A stretch of 64,000 nt of DNA from Daucus carota subsp. sativus (GCF_001625215.2 NC_030387.2:37161606-37225605); one strand, 5' to 3'. Positions 22,125 to 33,878 are shown, numbered from the stretch's first letter. A program made the numbers and translations. The notes: generated by a model from the letters alone, not told the origin.

Positions 22125-24853
22125 CTAGGGTTCTTTTTACACAAGATGGACATTTTTCAAGGAATGAAAATGCAGTAGAATGAATCTTATGTTTGGTTAT
22201 CACTTGATGTGAAAGACAGACAATTTTACTACTATTACAAATTAAGTTATTTAATGTTTGACATATATAAATCCTGTTTTACTATTGTTATGGTTATTTT
22301 GCCAAGTCCCTTATGTAGGACTCTTTGATAATTGATGAACCCCGAGTCTTGCATCTGAATCTCTGCTTCCTAGGTTGGTAGAAAAGGAACATATTTGTGT
22401 TAGTTAATGAGGACAAGGGTAGTGTTGGGATTCAAATAAGGAACTCCAAAAGTTATACCAAGGTGTCAGCATGTCAAGCCAAAACCATGTAACATTTAGA
22501 GTTGGGTTCGAGTTGATTTTAACTTCATTTGGGTGTAAAAGTACAATAACAGAGTTGGGTGGGAGATGGTCTTGGTACCGACAAAAAGATATTAAAAATT
22601 AAAAGATGATAAAAAAAATCCAAAGAATCAACACCAAGGTCGGCTTTTATTGCCTGTTTAGCAGTCTAACGATTAAAGAAAAAAAATGATCATTTGATAT
22701 ACACAAGAGTACACAAAACCCTGTATAAGCATATAGTTGGACCTAGAGAAAAGAATGATCAATGGTCGATGAACAGATTCAGGGGGACTTCGCCTCACCA
22801 AAGCTGTTTCTGAATTGTTACTTGCATCTATTAGAAATCTTATAAATTAAAACATACAAGGAAATAAAGATCCTAGGGGTAGACTTCCCAAATATAAGTG
22901 TGACCCAAGAAGGAAGCACAAAGGATTAACATGTCTACAAATCACAATTGATAAATATGTAGAGAGGTATAGCAATCAGTTATCAAGGATTTAGGCATGT
23001 CACATCTTTTCCTAAGCTTAAGCCCAATCACACTTAATATTGTGAATGCATTAAAAGAGAAGAACATAAGCAACTCCATAGACCCTCTGTAAGTGAAATT
23101 ATTAATTATGCATTTTCCGTAATTTTTACCTTAGATGTAAGATGAGTCCTCAACGTCTCCTCTGTCAGACAGATTATTCGGGGGCATATCTTGCACTTAA
23201 AAACTGATTTAGACTTCAAAACACATGATGGCAAGTCTGACTGAATCTCATCTTTCTCAGTCTTGGCATTATACAATTTATCCTTTATGCCAGACTTTCT
23301 TTTCTCAAGCAAATGAGTTACACCGGCATCTTCCCCTTTCTCCGCAGGGTCCACGTCATCCTCGGAGGACAGTATACCTGTCAATTGATATGTTTATGTA
23401 GGTCAATGAATGAATTGATTATATGCATAATTTGTAAAATATTTTTCATTATTCATATAAAGGAAGCAAATGCAACTAGATTCATACAGTATGTATTTGC
23501 CACTATATCTCATAATTGAAATAACATGTATGAGGTAGAACTAAATTTAATATCCCAAGAAGTCGAAACTGATGTTGGCAGTGGTGAACTACTCCCTCCG
23601 TCCCCTTTTACATGTCCACTTTGAAAAAAAAATTTGTCCCAAATTACTTGTCCACTTCTCTTTTCAAAGCAACTTTTTGTATGTTTTTTCAAAAAGTAAC
23701 AGCTTCCAGTGTTTGACTAGCATACATATATATACAACTCTATTTAATTCATTACATTTATTAGGGATATGTATGAAAACAAGATATCCAACTAACATGA
23801 TGCGTTATTTTTTCAAAAGGGACAAATAAAAGGGGACGGAGGGAGTATTAAAAATTTAAAACCTTTACATCATAACATCATTTCCATTAAATCTGGTTCT
23901 GTTTAAGAATGTTTACAATGAAGCACTTCAAGTGAAGTGTAATTTAAGATCTAGTGGAGGTGCAAATATTACACCATAACACTTCATAGCAATAATATAA
24001 TTCCAAAATTCATCACTTGTGTAAGTATATACCAACGATGAACTATACAGCATTCAAGGAAGACTGAACTTGTTATCACTTGTGACTGATACTCTAAACA
24101 GTGTAGTTAGATATGTTGCAATAAACCAAAAATCTATGTGAAATGAATCAATATATTGCCTTAAAGCTACAAAACTTTCTGTGGGCAGGACAAAATAAAA
24201 CTTATACACCTTTTTAAGTGATTATAAACTCAAGGTGGAGTAAAATCAAATATAGCAGGACATCCTCATTAAAGATCTATATATTTATATCTTATGTAAC
24301 CAAACTTGTCCAAACTAGGGTAGAAAATGAGCACAAGTATATAGCTCAAGAATTCAAAACAATACTCAACCTGGCGAGTCAAGATCAACTTCATGTGCAG
24401 AACTGTCCTCACTCTCGTATCCTGGAAAAAAAGATTCAGAGTTGGTGAGCAAATAATCCAATCATCCCACCAACATACATAATCGAACAACATCATCCTC
24501 AATACAACTATACAAGTTTATCATTACAGATACAAAAACTATGAAACTTACCAATCGAACAACAGTATAAGTTAAATGTAACAAACTAAATGAATTATAA
24601 CATTCGGATAATAAATACACATTAAATTAAAAAAAAAGGAATAAAAGATGGAAAAAGACAGACCAGAAGAAGAAGAGCCAGGACCATTGCTCTGCTTCAC
24701 TTGAGCAGCTACGTTGTCATCACTTTCTATCTCTTCATTGTCTGACTGTAACTCAACCTCGGACTCTGAGTCATCATCGGACGAGGAGGAAGAGGAATCA
24801 GATGGGGCGTCTTTATCGCCGTGTTCGTGCTTAAAGAACCTTCTCTTTATCAT
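20989..24853 (-). CDS. Small nuclear zinc-finger protein, function unknown
   Basis: Six exons on the minus strand: 24853-24664, 24421-24371, 23377-23130, 21514-21365, 21278-21207, 21120-20989. All splices keep frame and give 280 aa. The protein starts with a Ser/Asp/Glu-rich acidic stretch (residues 18-48) and has one C2H2-type finger (Cys142, Cys145, His159, His165; spacing C-x2-C-x13-H-x5-H, near the U1/JAZ type) whose loop is cut by an intron after residue 163. An alanine run follows, then basic tails (KKKNRGRQRQRMRAKK and KRPPKKRRQT) that look like nuclear or nucleolar targeting signals. I recognise the pattern as a conserved plant protein but cannot name it; RNA or pre-ribosome work would be a guess. 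The last exon carries a 57-bp in-frame duplication. Confidence 0.85.
21007..21120 (-). repeat. 57-bp in-frame tandem duplication in last exon of zinc-finger gene
   Basis: Units 21007-21063 and 21064-21120 differ at one base and each encode 19 residues (KTGEDVPSTNTKATKR plus SPK or PPK). The length is a multiple of three, so the frame is kept. Near-identity implies a recent event. Confidence 0.9.
22065..22120. repeat. (AT)n microsatellite, 28 units
   Basis: An uninterrupted AT run in intron 3 of the zinc-finger gene. Its length is likely to vary between individuals. Confidence 0.95.
23592..23845. mobile_element. Stowaway-type MITE in intron 2 of zinc-finger gene
   Basis: The ends are CTCCCTCCGTCCCC and its inverted copy GGGGACGGAGGGAG, flanked by TA at 23590-23591 and 23846-23847. 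The body is 254 bp and has no coding capacity. The intact ends suggest a fairly young copy. Confidence 0.88.
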
Positions 24854-26008
24854 TTCTTCTTAACCTTGGCAATTGAAATTGAGACAAATTTTAATAAAAA
24901 GAAGTGAATGAAAGAGACTAAACTGACAAAATTTTGCAAGAATGGATAGATGGGTGGTTCGGACAGCAAACCTGAGAAGCGAGGAAACGGCGAACGAGGA
25001 GTGAGGGACTAGGTTACTAGGGTTTTTGCTGCTTAAAACCCAGGAATCGATTGATACACAAGTATACAAGTTTTATTTAATTTATACAGTTAATTACACT
25101 TTATAATCCCTAAGTTTGCTCCAAAAGTTTATAATCCCTAAGTTTGCTCCAAACGAAATTTAGTACCTGAAGTTTAAAACATGACAATATACACTCCACA
25201 CTTAACATCTCCGTGCAAATTATAACCCCTAATTAGGGCTGAGCAAAACCGAACCGAACCGTGCAATTTTGGTTAGGTTCGGTTTTTATTTTTCTGAAAA
25301 TTCCGGTTAATTAGGTTGTTAACCGAATAATAATTCGGTTTGGTTCGGTTATTAAAATTATAAATACGGTTATAACCGAAATAACCAAATTATATATATA
25401 TATATATATATATTATTTTTAAATTATAATATACATATAATAATATAGAAATAGTTAACAGAATAATCAGATACAGAACATAACCCTAATCTAATTGTAC
25501 ACTTCTGCCTCAGCCAACAATGCATCTGCCCTTCCCATCAGATCACGGCGCCGCTGCTAGAATCAATTCCGGCCAACAGCCCTGTCGCGGCGTTAGAAAC
25601 CACCGAGCCCAACCTTCTTCATCTCTCCCATAGCTCCCCTCGACCACCAGATGCAGCGTCATTGTCACCCTCTTCACCACCACTCCGGCTACACACCAAC
25701 GCCGGACTTCTTTACGAGCCTTCTCCGATCAATAAACAACCGACCAAGACAACAACACCAATATCCAAGCAATACGTAATCATCACACTGATGTAATTTT
25801 ACAGATAAGTGTGAAAGACACAAGGCTAATAACCTCCTGGATGCTTGATACGTAGATGTTAAATTTTTATTCAGAATTTTTTTTTTTGAAAAATAATACG
25901 TAGAAGTGTATTTTTTGTACACCTCAAATTACGTGCACAAAGTCAAAGCGACTATTATTTAGGAACGGAGGGAGTAAAAGTTAGGAGAAGAGTAAAGTTA
26001 GCTAAAGA
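24854..26008. other. Promoter of zinc-finger gene and transposon debris
   Basis: 24854-25070 is the 5' side of the zinc-finger gene. 25100-25155 has a doubled TTATAATCCCTAAGTTTGCT. 25230-25400 is rich in ACCGAACCGAACC and GGTTCGGTT words after TAGGGCTGAGCAAAACCGA, typical of small hAT-derived elements. 25505-25745 is a GC-richer island with no frame I can name. A lone Stowaway right end (GGAACGGAGGGAG) lies near 25960. Confidence 0.5.
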
Positions 26009-26280
26009 TAAGGCATGTCTAATGGATCTTAGTAATTTAGGGAATCACTATTGCCTATTGGAGTGGATTTTTTTCCCAGATTTCTTATATTTTTTTTGAC
26101 AATGCGGACTTATATGCCTTACAAATTAGCATCTGTTCTAATAATTTTCGGGATGAGCCAGAGTCGAACCTGGTGTCCCGGGACAACAGAGGATAAACCC
26201 ACCACCGGGCTATCCAATCGTGCTCAGATTTCTTATATTTTGGTTTAACACTCAAAATAGTTAAGTCATTGGAGTTGCTC
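26009..26280. mobile_element. MITE remnant hosting a SINE
   Basis: The left side GCATGTCTAATGG and the right side CATTGGAGTTGCTC are loosely inverted, like the plant 'GAGCATCTCCAAC' MITE ends seen better at 34923 and 62500. The SINE at 26094-26224 interrupts it. The ends are decayed and the boundary is approximate. Confidence 0.35.
26094..26224 (-). mobile_element. tRNA-derived SINE with 17-bp target duplication
   Basis: On the minus strand the element starts AGCACGATTGGATAGCCCGG. It has an A-box-like TAGCCCGGTGG and a B-box GGTTCGACTCT about 35 bp later, and ends in a short A run. It is flanked by perfect copies of CAGATTTCTTATATTTT (26077-26093 and 26225-26241), the hallmark of LINE-mediated insertion. 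The length is 131 bp. Perfect duplications suggest a recent insertion. Confidence 0.85.
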
Positions 26281-26550
26281 TAAGCTAATTCGTCTGTTAT
26301 CCTACGTGAAGTTATGAAGAGCCGGACTAAAAGCTACTAAAATAGAGAACAAAATCAAGAAAAATCAAGATCTTGGTCACCAAAGCCACCACCAAGATTT
26401 GTGGGGAGTATATTACACACAAACCACGGTCGATGTAGAAGATAAAAAAACGAGTTCTAAAAGTTCAAGGTACGCGGAGTCACCAACATCGAAGCAATCA
26501 AATTGCAGAAACCCTATCAAGAACAGTCGAAAATGACACTATATTTACAT

Positions 26551-26743
26551 GGGATTTTCTATGGTGTGCCCAAGGGCACACAATAGTCCCTAACTCCAAT
26601 AAAAATAGTTCATTTTGATTGGTGTGTGAATAATAAATGTGAATGGCCCCCCTGCATTTACATCAACTCCACCAATCAAACTAGCCCATTTGTATAGAAT
26701 TTAGTGTTTATTGTGTGCCCTTGGGCACACATTAGAAAGACCG
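26551..26743. mobile_element. Mutator-like MITE upstream of the lyase gene
   Basis: The inverted ends contain the palindromic core GTGTGCCCAAGGGCACAC. Left is GGGATTTTCTATGGTGTG; right, inverted, is CGGTCTTTCTAATGTGTG. A perfect 9-bp target duplication, TATTTACAT, lies at 26542-26550 and 26744-26752, as expected for the Mutator superfamily. The length is 193 bp. A related copy sits at 34243, beyond the lyase gene. Confidence 0.82.
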
Positions 26744-26947
26744 TATTTACATTAACAAGAATAAAGTCAATAATTATCCACCTGTGGGTCATCACAATTC
26801 ACATAGAGTAACAAAAACAAACACACACACTTCTTGTACAGCCCATCACTCTTTAGTTCTGTTGCAGCAATCAATCAACAAATTCGGTTCTTCCTTCTCT
26901 CCTTTATTCATCATCTGGACAGGCTCTTTCTTCCTCGTACCCCCTTA

Positions 26948-26951
<4 letters not shown>

Positions 26952-26986
<35 letters not shown>
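26952..26986. repeat. (TC)n tract in the lyase 5' leader
   Basis: A pure CT run of about 35 bp, followed by further CTCTCCCAGTCTCTCT copies up to the ATG. GTAATTAGAAAT occurs both just after this tract and right at the start codon, so the leader itself carries a short duplication. CT-rich leaders near transcription starts are common in plants. Confidence 0.85.
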
Positions 26987-26989
<3 letters not shown>

Positions 26990-27088
26990 AATTAGAAATT
27001 TACATACCACTTCTGAAAAATCTCTCCCAGTCTCTCTACCACTTTTTAAAAATCTCTCCCAGTCTCTCTCTCTCTCTCGTAATTAGAA

Positions 27089-30000
27089 ATGGCTGAGTTT
27101 GATCAAAAGATTTCACCTTTAGTCGATTGCAACCAACTAGTAGCAAAATCTCTCTCACGCGCCGGTATTGACCGTATGTTCGGCGTCGTAGGAATTCCGG
27201 TGACTTCACTTGCTAATCGCGCTCTAGCTATTGGCATCCGCTTCATCGCTTTTCACAACGAACAATCCGCCGGTTACGCCGCCTCCGCCTACGGTTACCT
27301 CACCGGCCGCCCCGGCGTGCTTCTCACCGTCTCCGGCCCCGGATGCGTTCACGGCCTCGCCGGAATGTCCAACGCCGCTGCCAATTGCTGGCCTATGGTC
27401 ATGATCTCCGGTTCTTGTGATCAAAACGACGTCGGCCGAGGCGATTTTCAGGAGCTTGATCAGGTTGAAGCTGTTAAGCCCTTTTCGAAACTTTCGATTA
27501 GAGTTAAGGATGTTAGGGAAGTACCTAATGCTGTTTTTCGGGTTCTTGATCGGGCCGGGTCGGGTCGCCCCGGTGGGTGTTACTTGGATATTCCAGCTGA
27601 TGTGCTTCATCAGAGTGTTAGTGAGTCAGAAGCTGAGGAATTGTTGGATGCTGCCGAGAAATGTGTGAGTGGGGAGGTTGTTGAGGAGGTTAAGAGTGCC
27701 GATATTGCGAAAGCTGTTGAGTTGTTGAGGAAAGCTGAGAGGCCTTTGATTGTGTTTGGTAAAGGGGCTGCTATATCAAAAGCGGAAGGTGTGTTGAAGA
27801 AGCTTGTGGAAGCTACTGGAATTCCGTTCTTGCCTACCCCGATGGGGAAGGGTTTGTTGCCCGATACTCATGAGCTGGCTGCTACTGCAGCTAGGTCACT
27901 CGCTATTGGGAAATGTGATGTTGCACTTGTTGTTGGTGCAAGGCTTAACTGGTTGTTGCATTTCGGGGAGCCACCCAAGTGGGATAAAGATGTGAAATTT
28001 ATACTTGTTGATATTTGTAAGGAGGAGATTGAGTTGAGGAAACCGGCTTTGGGATTAGTTGGGGATGCTAAAAGGGTGTTGGAGATTCTTAGCAAGGAGA
28101 TTAAGGATGATCCTTTTTGTTTGGGGAAGTCTCATCCTTGGATTGAAGGAATTACAAAGAAGGCCAAGGACAATGTTGCAAAAATGGAGGTTCAGCTTGC
28201 CAAGGATGTGGTTCCGTTTAATTTTATGACACCTATGAGGATTATTAGGGATGCAATTCTTGGGGTAGGGAGTCCAGCTCCGATATTGGTTTCTGAAGGG
28301 GCAAATACCATGGATGTTGGTCGGGGTGTATTGATTCAGACGGAGCCAAGGACTAGACTGGATGCAGGGACTTGGGGGACCATGGGGGTTGGTCTTGGTT
28401 ATTGCATTGCTGCAGCAGTAGCTTCACCTGATCGGCTGGTAGTTGCAGTTGAAGGGGATTCTGGATTTGGATTTAGTGCCATGGAAGTCGAGGTTTGTTT
28501 CCTTTTTTCAATTATATTAAGATGCAATAATTCTTGCATCTACTGTATAGCTGGTGCATTATGTTCCTTAATCAAGCAATATATCACTGGTGCTCATACT
28601 GAAATATTACATGGGATTTGCGGGTGGCAAAATTTGACACCACTGAAACACGACTATTAACAACACAATTTATAGAAAACTCACAAATGACTAAAAACAA
28701 CCCAGTAATGACACATTCTCAAACTTTTAGCTCTAGAAGGTAAAAGAATTTACACCATGTCCTCAATGTTTGTCAAATTTCCTTCCATTTTACTGCAAAT
28801 ACCTTGCATCGGCATCTTCATGTTCTCTCGTGAAATTTGTCCCTTGTCTCAATATTTTCGGTCTAGCCCAAATCCTTTATTTTGTGTAGGCCAAGTCCAC
28901 TAACTTAATAGTTCATGTTTTTTAACCATATATTACTCATATATTATGGGCTGTATACTTATATCCTCTCCAATAGTAGATCTTCTAGTTTTGCTAATTA
29001 AAATTAAGAAAAAATAAAATTAATTTCTATTATACAGATCATGGGTTTGTATCGATTGAAAATATATTCGACCGATCCTTAAGTCTCAAGCCCCGTAAAT
29101 CTAAATTACTATTGAATTTCAAGAATTTGGTGTTAAAATGGATTATTATTTCATTTGGAGAATTTAGTGTTCTCTTAACTAGACGTGATGTAAATATATA
29201 AAAGAGATTATTGTAATACCATATTTTTTCCTCCAACTTGCCAAGTATAACATTCTAATATTTTTTGGGAACGGACTTTGAAATAAGGAGGCGAAATTAG
29301 ATTTGTGAGCGAAATAAAATAACCAAATGTTCAACCCATACACAAAAAAAAGAAAAGAAAATGTTTATGGAGAGGTCTGAATTGGAACATTCAGTCGTTT
29401 AGATAAATTCATCTTATTCAGTGGCACTGGAGCATTGAGAGGACTAAATTACCATTTCGTTCAATTAACGTTCAGTGGTTAAGATAATTTATCTTCTTCT
29501 ACTTTTCTTGACAAAATATACCAATGCTTGGTAACTTTATAACTGCTACTTTTCCTTGTGGACATAGTGCATATCAATACCCTTTATTGATAAGCGAAAC
29601 CACATTTCAGTGGAACATCGGTACCAAAAGTACCAAAATTTGGTCACTTTCCTATTGATTAGAATTTTATAGTCATTGTTATACTATCATCAAAAGACTT
29701 CTATATTGAATATACTATCATCAAAAGACTTCTATATTGAATATAATTTTACTATTAAAGACCTCAATATTCATTAGGACAGTGAAACACTTTTATATTG
29801 ATTAGAATTTTATGAAAAGACTTCTATATTGATTCGGATATTAGAATTTTATAGTTATTATTATACTATTATCAAAACACTTCTATATTGAATATAATTT
29901 TATTATTAAAGACCTCAATATTCATTAGGACAGTGAAACACTTTTATATTGACTAGAATTTTATGAAAAGACTTCTATATTGATTCGGATATTGGAATTT

Positions 30001-33000
30001 TATAGTTATTATTATACTATTATCAAAAGACTTCTATATTGAATATAATTTTATTATTAAAGACCTTAATATTAATTAGGACAGTGAAAGACTTATATAT
30101 ATATTGATTAGAATTTTATGAAAAGACTTCTATATTGATTCGGATTTTATTATTAAAAATTTCAATATTGGTTAAGATTATTATACTACTATATAAAAAG
30201 ACTTTTATGGTGATTAGGATTTTGTAATATAACATTTATTCTATCCGCACAGTTAAATCGCCAACAATTTAACTTATGAAACAGTTCTATAAAATTCATA
30301 TCAAAATTTGGCTATCATCATATTATTTTTTATTTAACAATTATTACTATTATCAAAAAACCTCTATATTTGACAGGATTTTGTATTATAACAATGATCT
30401 CACTAATAAAAATATATTACCAACAAAATTATTTGTTTTAATTATTTAAAACTCACATAATTTAATATACGGAACAACTTTATAAATCTTTTAGCATGCT
30501 TCAGAGTTCAAATAAATAAGGAATTCATATTGATATTAATATAATATCTTATCAATAGAATAATAATGTCAACGAAATTATTCACTTTAATTTTTAAAAA
30601 TCATACAATATAATTTAATTTATAAAATTTCTATCATATTTCAAAATTAAATAAACAAGATTAAATATTGATACTAAAGTACCAAAAAACTTGGTCATAT
30701 ATATTTTTAGAGGAAAGTTCTATGGAGACCGCTATTTCATCGAAGACCTCGGAGACCACGTATAATCTGCAATCAAAACACTATAAAATAAATTATTTTG
30801 TAAAATATGTTCTACAAATATCATGTATTCATTAAAATTGTTGAAGATCATTTATGTTTAATAAATAGATAATGTATGTTCTGCAAGTTTAACAAATGTT
30901 CTGCAAACTAAATATATTTCATAGAACAAAACATTTTGTAATGTTCCACATGTAAAACTTATATGATATTTAAGATTTTAAATGAAATAATGATTTCATA
31001 GAACATGATTTGCAAAACTATACGTTTTGCAATGTTTTTATGAAATATTTTACTTGCAGAACATATGTGGTCTCCGGGTCTCCGAAAAAAATGTGGTCTC
31101 CGTTGAACTTAACTCTATATTTTTAATAATAATTATTATTATTATCATTCAGTGTTTTTCAGAAGATTGCGATAAAGACGAATAAGACGGTGGTAACACT
31201 GACTTGACAAATGGAAACTCAAAGAAAATGAAGTCATTGTCCATATTGCAACATATAATAAAAGAACTGAAACTCTAGACATACGTCAGATATTCGTTTT
31301 AATTTTTAAAACTCATACAATTTAATTTACGAAACAAAATTATAAAATTTCTATCATATTTCAGAATTAAAATAAACAAGATTCAATATTGATACCAAAG
31401 TACCTAAAAACTTGGTCATATATATTTTAATAATAATTATTATTATCATTCAGTGTTTTTCAGAAGATTGCGATAAAGACGAATAAGGCGGTGGTAACAC
31501 TGACTTGACAAATAGAAACTCAAAGAAAATGAAGTCATTTTCCATATTGCAACATATAATAAAAGAACCGAAACTCTAGACATACGTCAAAATATTTGAT
31601 ATCAAATTACTTTTGGAAAGTTAATTAATTTTGTCAAACTACAATATTAATTTATCAAACAACTACAACAACTGTTAGATCTACAAAAACACCAACTAGA
31701 ATTATATATAATGTTTGCCTATTAAATGAATAAAATAATTGCGACTTAAAATTTTGAGTTTTTGTTCAAGATTAAAGATGCTATAAACGAACTTATATGT
31801 GTTGATCTTGCATATTATTTTCACAATTTAAAAATCATCAAACAACATAGTAATTTTACTAAAATAAAACATACTTTTAGAGTTAAGTTCCATAAAATCT
31901 GCATTTAAGCCGTGGTAAGTACCACTCATAATCTTTTAGTTTAATCATGAATAATATCCTTAATTATTCAAATTTATATATAATTTACCATCTTTAAGTA
32001 GTTTTAAATATATAATTATCAATTAATCATTGACATTTTTCAACATTAACAATCATTAAGATCATTATTCTACTTTTGAGTTATATTTTAGAACATATAT
32101 AGTGTTTAGTGATTTATAAAATAATTGTTTTATCTTTTGATTAAAACGATTATGTGATTTATAAAATAATTGTTTTATCTTTTGATTGCAACGATTATAT
32201 TGTGGAACATAACCTGCAGATTGTCAAATGTTTACAAATATTGTAGACTAAAAAAATTAAAATTTAAACGAGTAGATTATTTTTAAATAATTTTGGACTC
32301 CAATACTCTTATTTTGTGGACTTCATAGAACGGGGACCCATATCGTTATGATATAAATTTAAAGTAGGATCAAATTTTAATATATAGAAAGTCCTATATT
32401 AGATAACAATAATTTAAATATCATTTAAAAACAATAATTTAAATAGATTTAATAAAAATATGATAATGTTATTAAAAAAAGACATTATTCTTCCAATAAA
32501 TAAGAAATTTTAAAATTTTTATTTAAACCCGTGCTTGGCACGGGTTATCAACTAGTAAAAAACAAGTTATGAAAGACATTGAGGGGATACAAAAGACTAT
32601 AATGTTACTTGCCTGTTTTATCTCTAGCTACCTCCCTTGTTATACTAGTTTTGTAATACACAATTTTTTTCTGAATACGTGGGAGGCTCCAAAGAATATT
32701 TACTGTACATTTATATCCTGCTAGTACTATTGAGTATTGACTTGTATCTTTATTTAATAACCTACTAATAAAATGTTTTATGCAAAGCTAAATGATGAGA
32801 CTGTGTGAACGCTTGTGCAGACTCTGGTTCGCTATCAGTTGCCAGTAGTTGTGATAGTCTTTAACAATGGTGGTGTATATGGTGGTGATCGGAGAAACCC
32901 CGAGGAGATCACTGGGCCTTTCAAAGATGACCCAGCTCCCACTTCTTTTGTACCTGGTGCTGCATATCATCTTCTAATTGAAGCATTTGGGGGAAAAGGT

Positions 33001-33135
33001 TATCTGGTCGGGACGCCTGATGAACTCAAATCAGCCCTTGCTGAATCTTTTTCTGCACGGAAGCCTGCTGTCATAAATGTCACAATTGATCCATATGCTG
33101 GTGCAGAAAGTGGCAGGATGCAACACAAAAACTGA
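27089..33135 (+). CDS. HACL: 2-hydroxyacyl-CoA lyase / oxalyl-CoA decarboxylase (ThDP enzyme)
   Basis: Two exons, 27089-28492 and 32821-33135, give 572 aa, the length I recall for Arabidopsis At5g17380, with near-collinear sequence. The family uses thiamine diphosphate and magnesium to remove formyl-CoA from 2-hydroxyacyl-CoA or CO2 from oxalyl-CoA; the Arabidopsis protein has been described as an oxalyl-CoA decarboxylase in oxalate breakdown. Visible features are the N-terminal PYR domain with the cofactor-activating Glu58 (AFHNEQSAGY), a middle domain (FGKGAA, PTPMGKGLLPD, VVGARLNWLLHFG) and the PP domain with its metal-binding motif GDS at 456-458 and NN at 483-484. The intron splits that motif. 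The C-terminus ends QHKN, with no SKL-type peroxisome signal. The frame read on past 28492 is intron. The 4.3-kb intron is repeat-filled. Confidence 0.95.
29655..30200. repeat. Minisatellite-like tandem repeat, period about 151-155 bp
   Basis: The landmark GAATTTTATGAAAAGACTTC recurs at 29805, 29956 and 30111, with the rest of the unit (ACTTCTATATTGAATATAAT, then GGACAGTGAAA) in the same order. There are three main copies plus partial flanks, mildly diverged. Confidence 0.8.
30710..31115. mobile_element. Mutator-like MITE with 10-bp target duplication
   Basis: The inverted ends are GAGGAAAGTTCTATGGAGACC and, from the right, GAGTTAAGTTCAACGGAGACC, with further shared GGAGACCAC words; these are quoted as imperfect terminal repeats of about 45 bp. 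TATATTTTTA occurs directly on both sides (30700-30709 and 31116-31125). The neighbouring duplicated block near 31420 shows the same flank joined without the insert. Confidence 0.75.
31120..31580. repeat. Duplicated block, offset about 301 bp
   Basis: CATTCAGTGTTTTTCAGAAG and about 120 bp after it recur at 31150 and 31451 with few differences. The intervening CATACAATTTAATTTA to TTGGTCATATATATT part also has an older copy at 30577-30709, so three unit copies once lay in tandem. Confidence 0.8.
32525..32555 (+). mobile_element. Helitron 3' end in the lyase intron
   Basis: The hairpin ACCCGTGCTTGGCACGGGT is followed by TATCAA and CTAG, then T. This matches Helitron termini (hairpin, CTRR, insertion before T). 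The matching TC 5' end was not found with confidence, so the element's extent is unknown; part or most of the intron repeats could belong to it. Confidence 0.6.
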
Positions 33136-33878
33136 GGTAAGTTGCAGGCTGTTTGGGAGTGTGACCTTGTATGTTAATCAGCTTGATGGGTTTCATGGTG
33201 GGCTCTCGTGCCACTTTTGAGCACATAGATTACAGTATGTCGAATATGTTTTGTAGTTAATGGAGGAGTCCACATGTTTTTGCAACCGTTGTGAACTATA
33301 CGAAGCGTTACTTTTACCAATTTTAGATATATGATTGTCATTTTTAAGCGTCTGAATAACTCTTTCTCTGTTGAATACTTAACTACTCCATGTTATAAAC
33401 TATACCAAGTGTTACTTTTACCAATTCCAGATAAATGATTGTCACGAGTGTCTATATCACTCTTTTTGCTTTAGTCGACTTAACTGTGGTGTCCTTTTCA
33501 CGTGATACAAGTATCTATAGTGATATGAGACTATGAGTTCTTATGTTTGTCATATATGGTCTGCCTGATAGTCAATCAGGGTGTCATCAAATTATGGAAT
33601 TTTTCGGGACCGGACCTTATTTAAAAATTTCGTCCTGTAAACGGAGCATGGAAGGATTTTTATGAAAGGAAAAATGACAGATTTTTATGAAAGGAAAAAT
33701 GTCTGATTTTTAAGGGGTCATTTGGTAAGCAGAAGATATTCTAAGACCGGAAAAATGGCAGATTCCTAAGGAGTCAGTTTGCTTTGTGAATCAGTTAGAA
33801 TTAGGAATCGGGCCGATGGTACGGGGTTAAATATCATTTTTTGAGTATTGGAATGAATTTGTTTGATTTTAAATATTA
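33136..33878. other. Lyase 3' region, no further gene
   Basis: This stretch holds the 3' untranslated region of the lyase gene and its downstream flank. GTTACTTTTACCAATT and ATGATTGTCA recur (near 33307 and 33411), showing a small local duplication. GATTTTTATGAAAGGAAAAA also repeats near 33655-33690. Confidence 0.5.

Larger units (their letters stand above)
28493..32820. other. 4.3-kb repeat-filled intron of the lyase gene
   Basis: This very AT-rich intron contains a 150-bp-class tandem repeat (29655-30200), a duplicated 301-bp block (31120-31580) with a MITE in its older third copy, a 46-bp duplication near 32108-32200 and a Helitron 3' end at 32555. No host coding frame is present. The flanking splice sites (GAG|GTTTGT and TGTGCAG|ACTC) are normal. 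Confidence 0.8.

Noticed and set aside
26094-26224. Possible functional tRNA gene
   Set aside because: It has A- and B-box-like parts but no full cloverleaf or acceptor pairing that I can draw, and the 17-bp flanking duplications show it is a SINE.
27224-27610. 128-aa minus-strand frame over the lyase exon
   Set aside because: It overlaps conserved lyase coding sequence in antisense and has no family resemblance.
28493-28660. Lyase reading frame extended past the GAG|GT donor (523-aa form)
   Set aside because: The extension loses family similarity exactly at a good splice donor, and exon 2 restores it; treated as intron.
29655-30200. Repeat array considered as CRISPR-like
   Set aside because: Units are about 150 bp, AT-rich and directly abutting with no unique spacers; this is a plant minisatellite in an intron.
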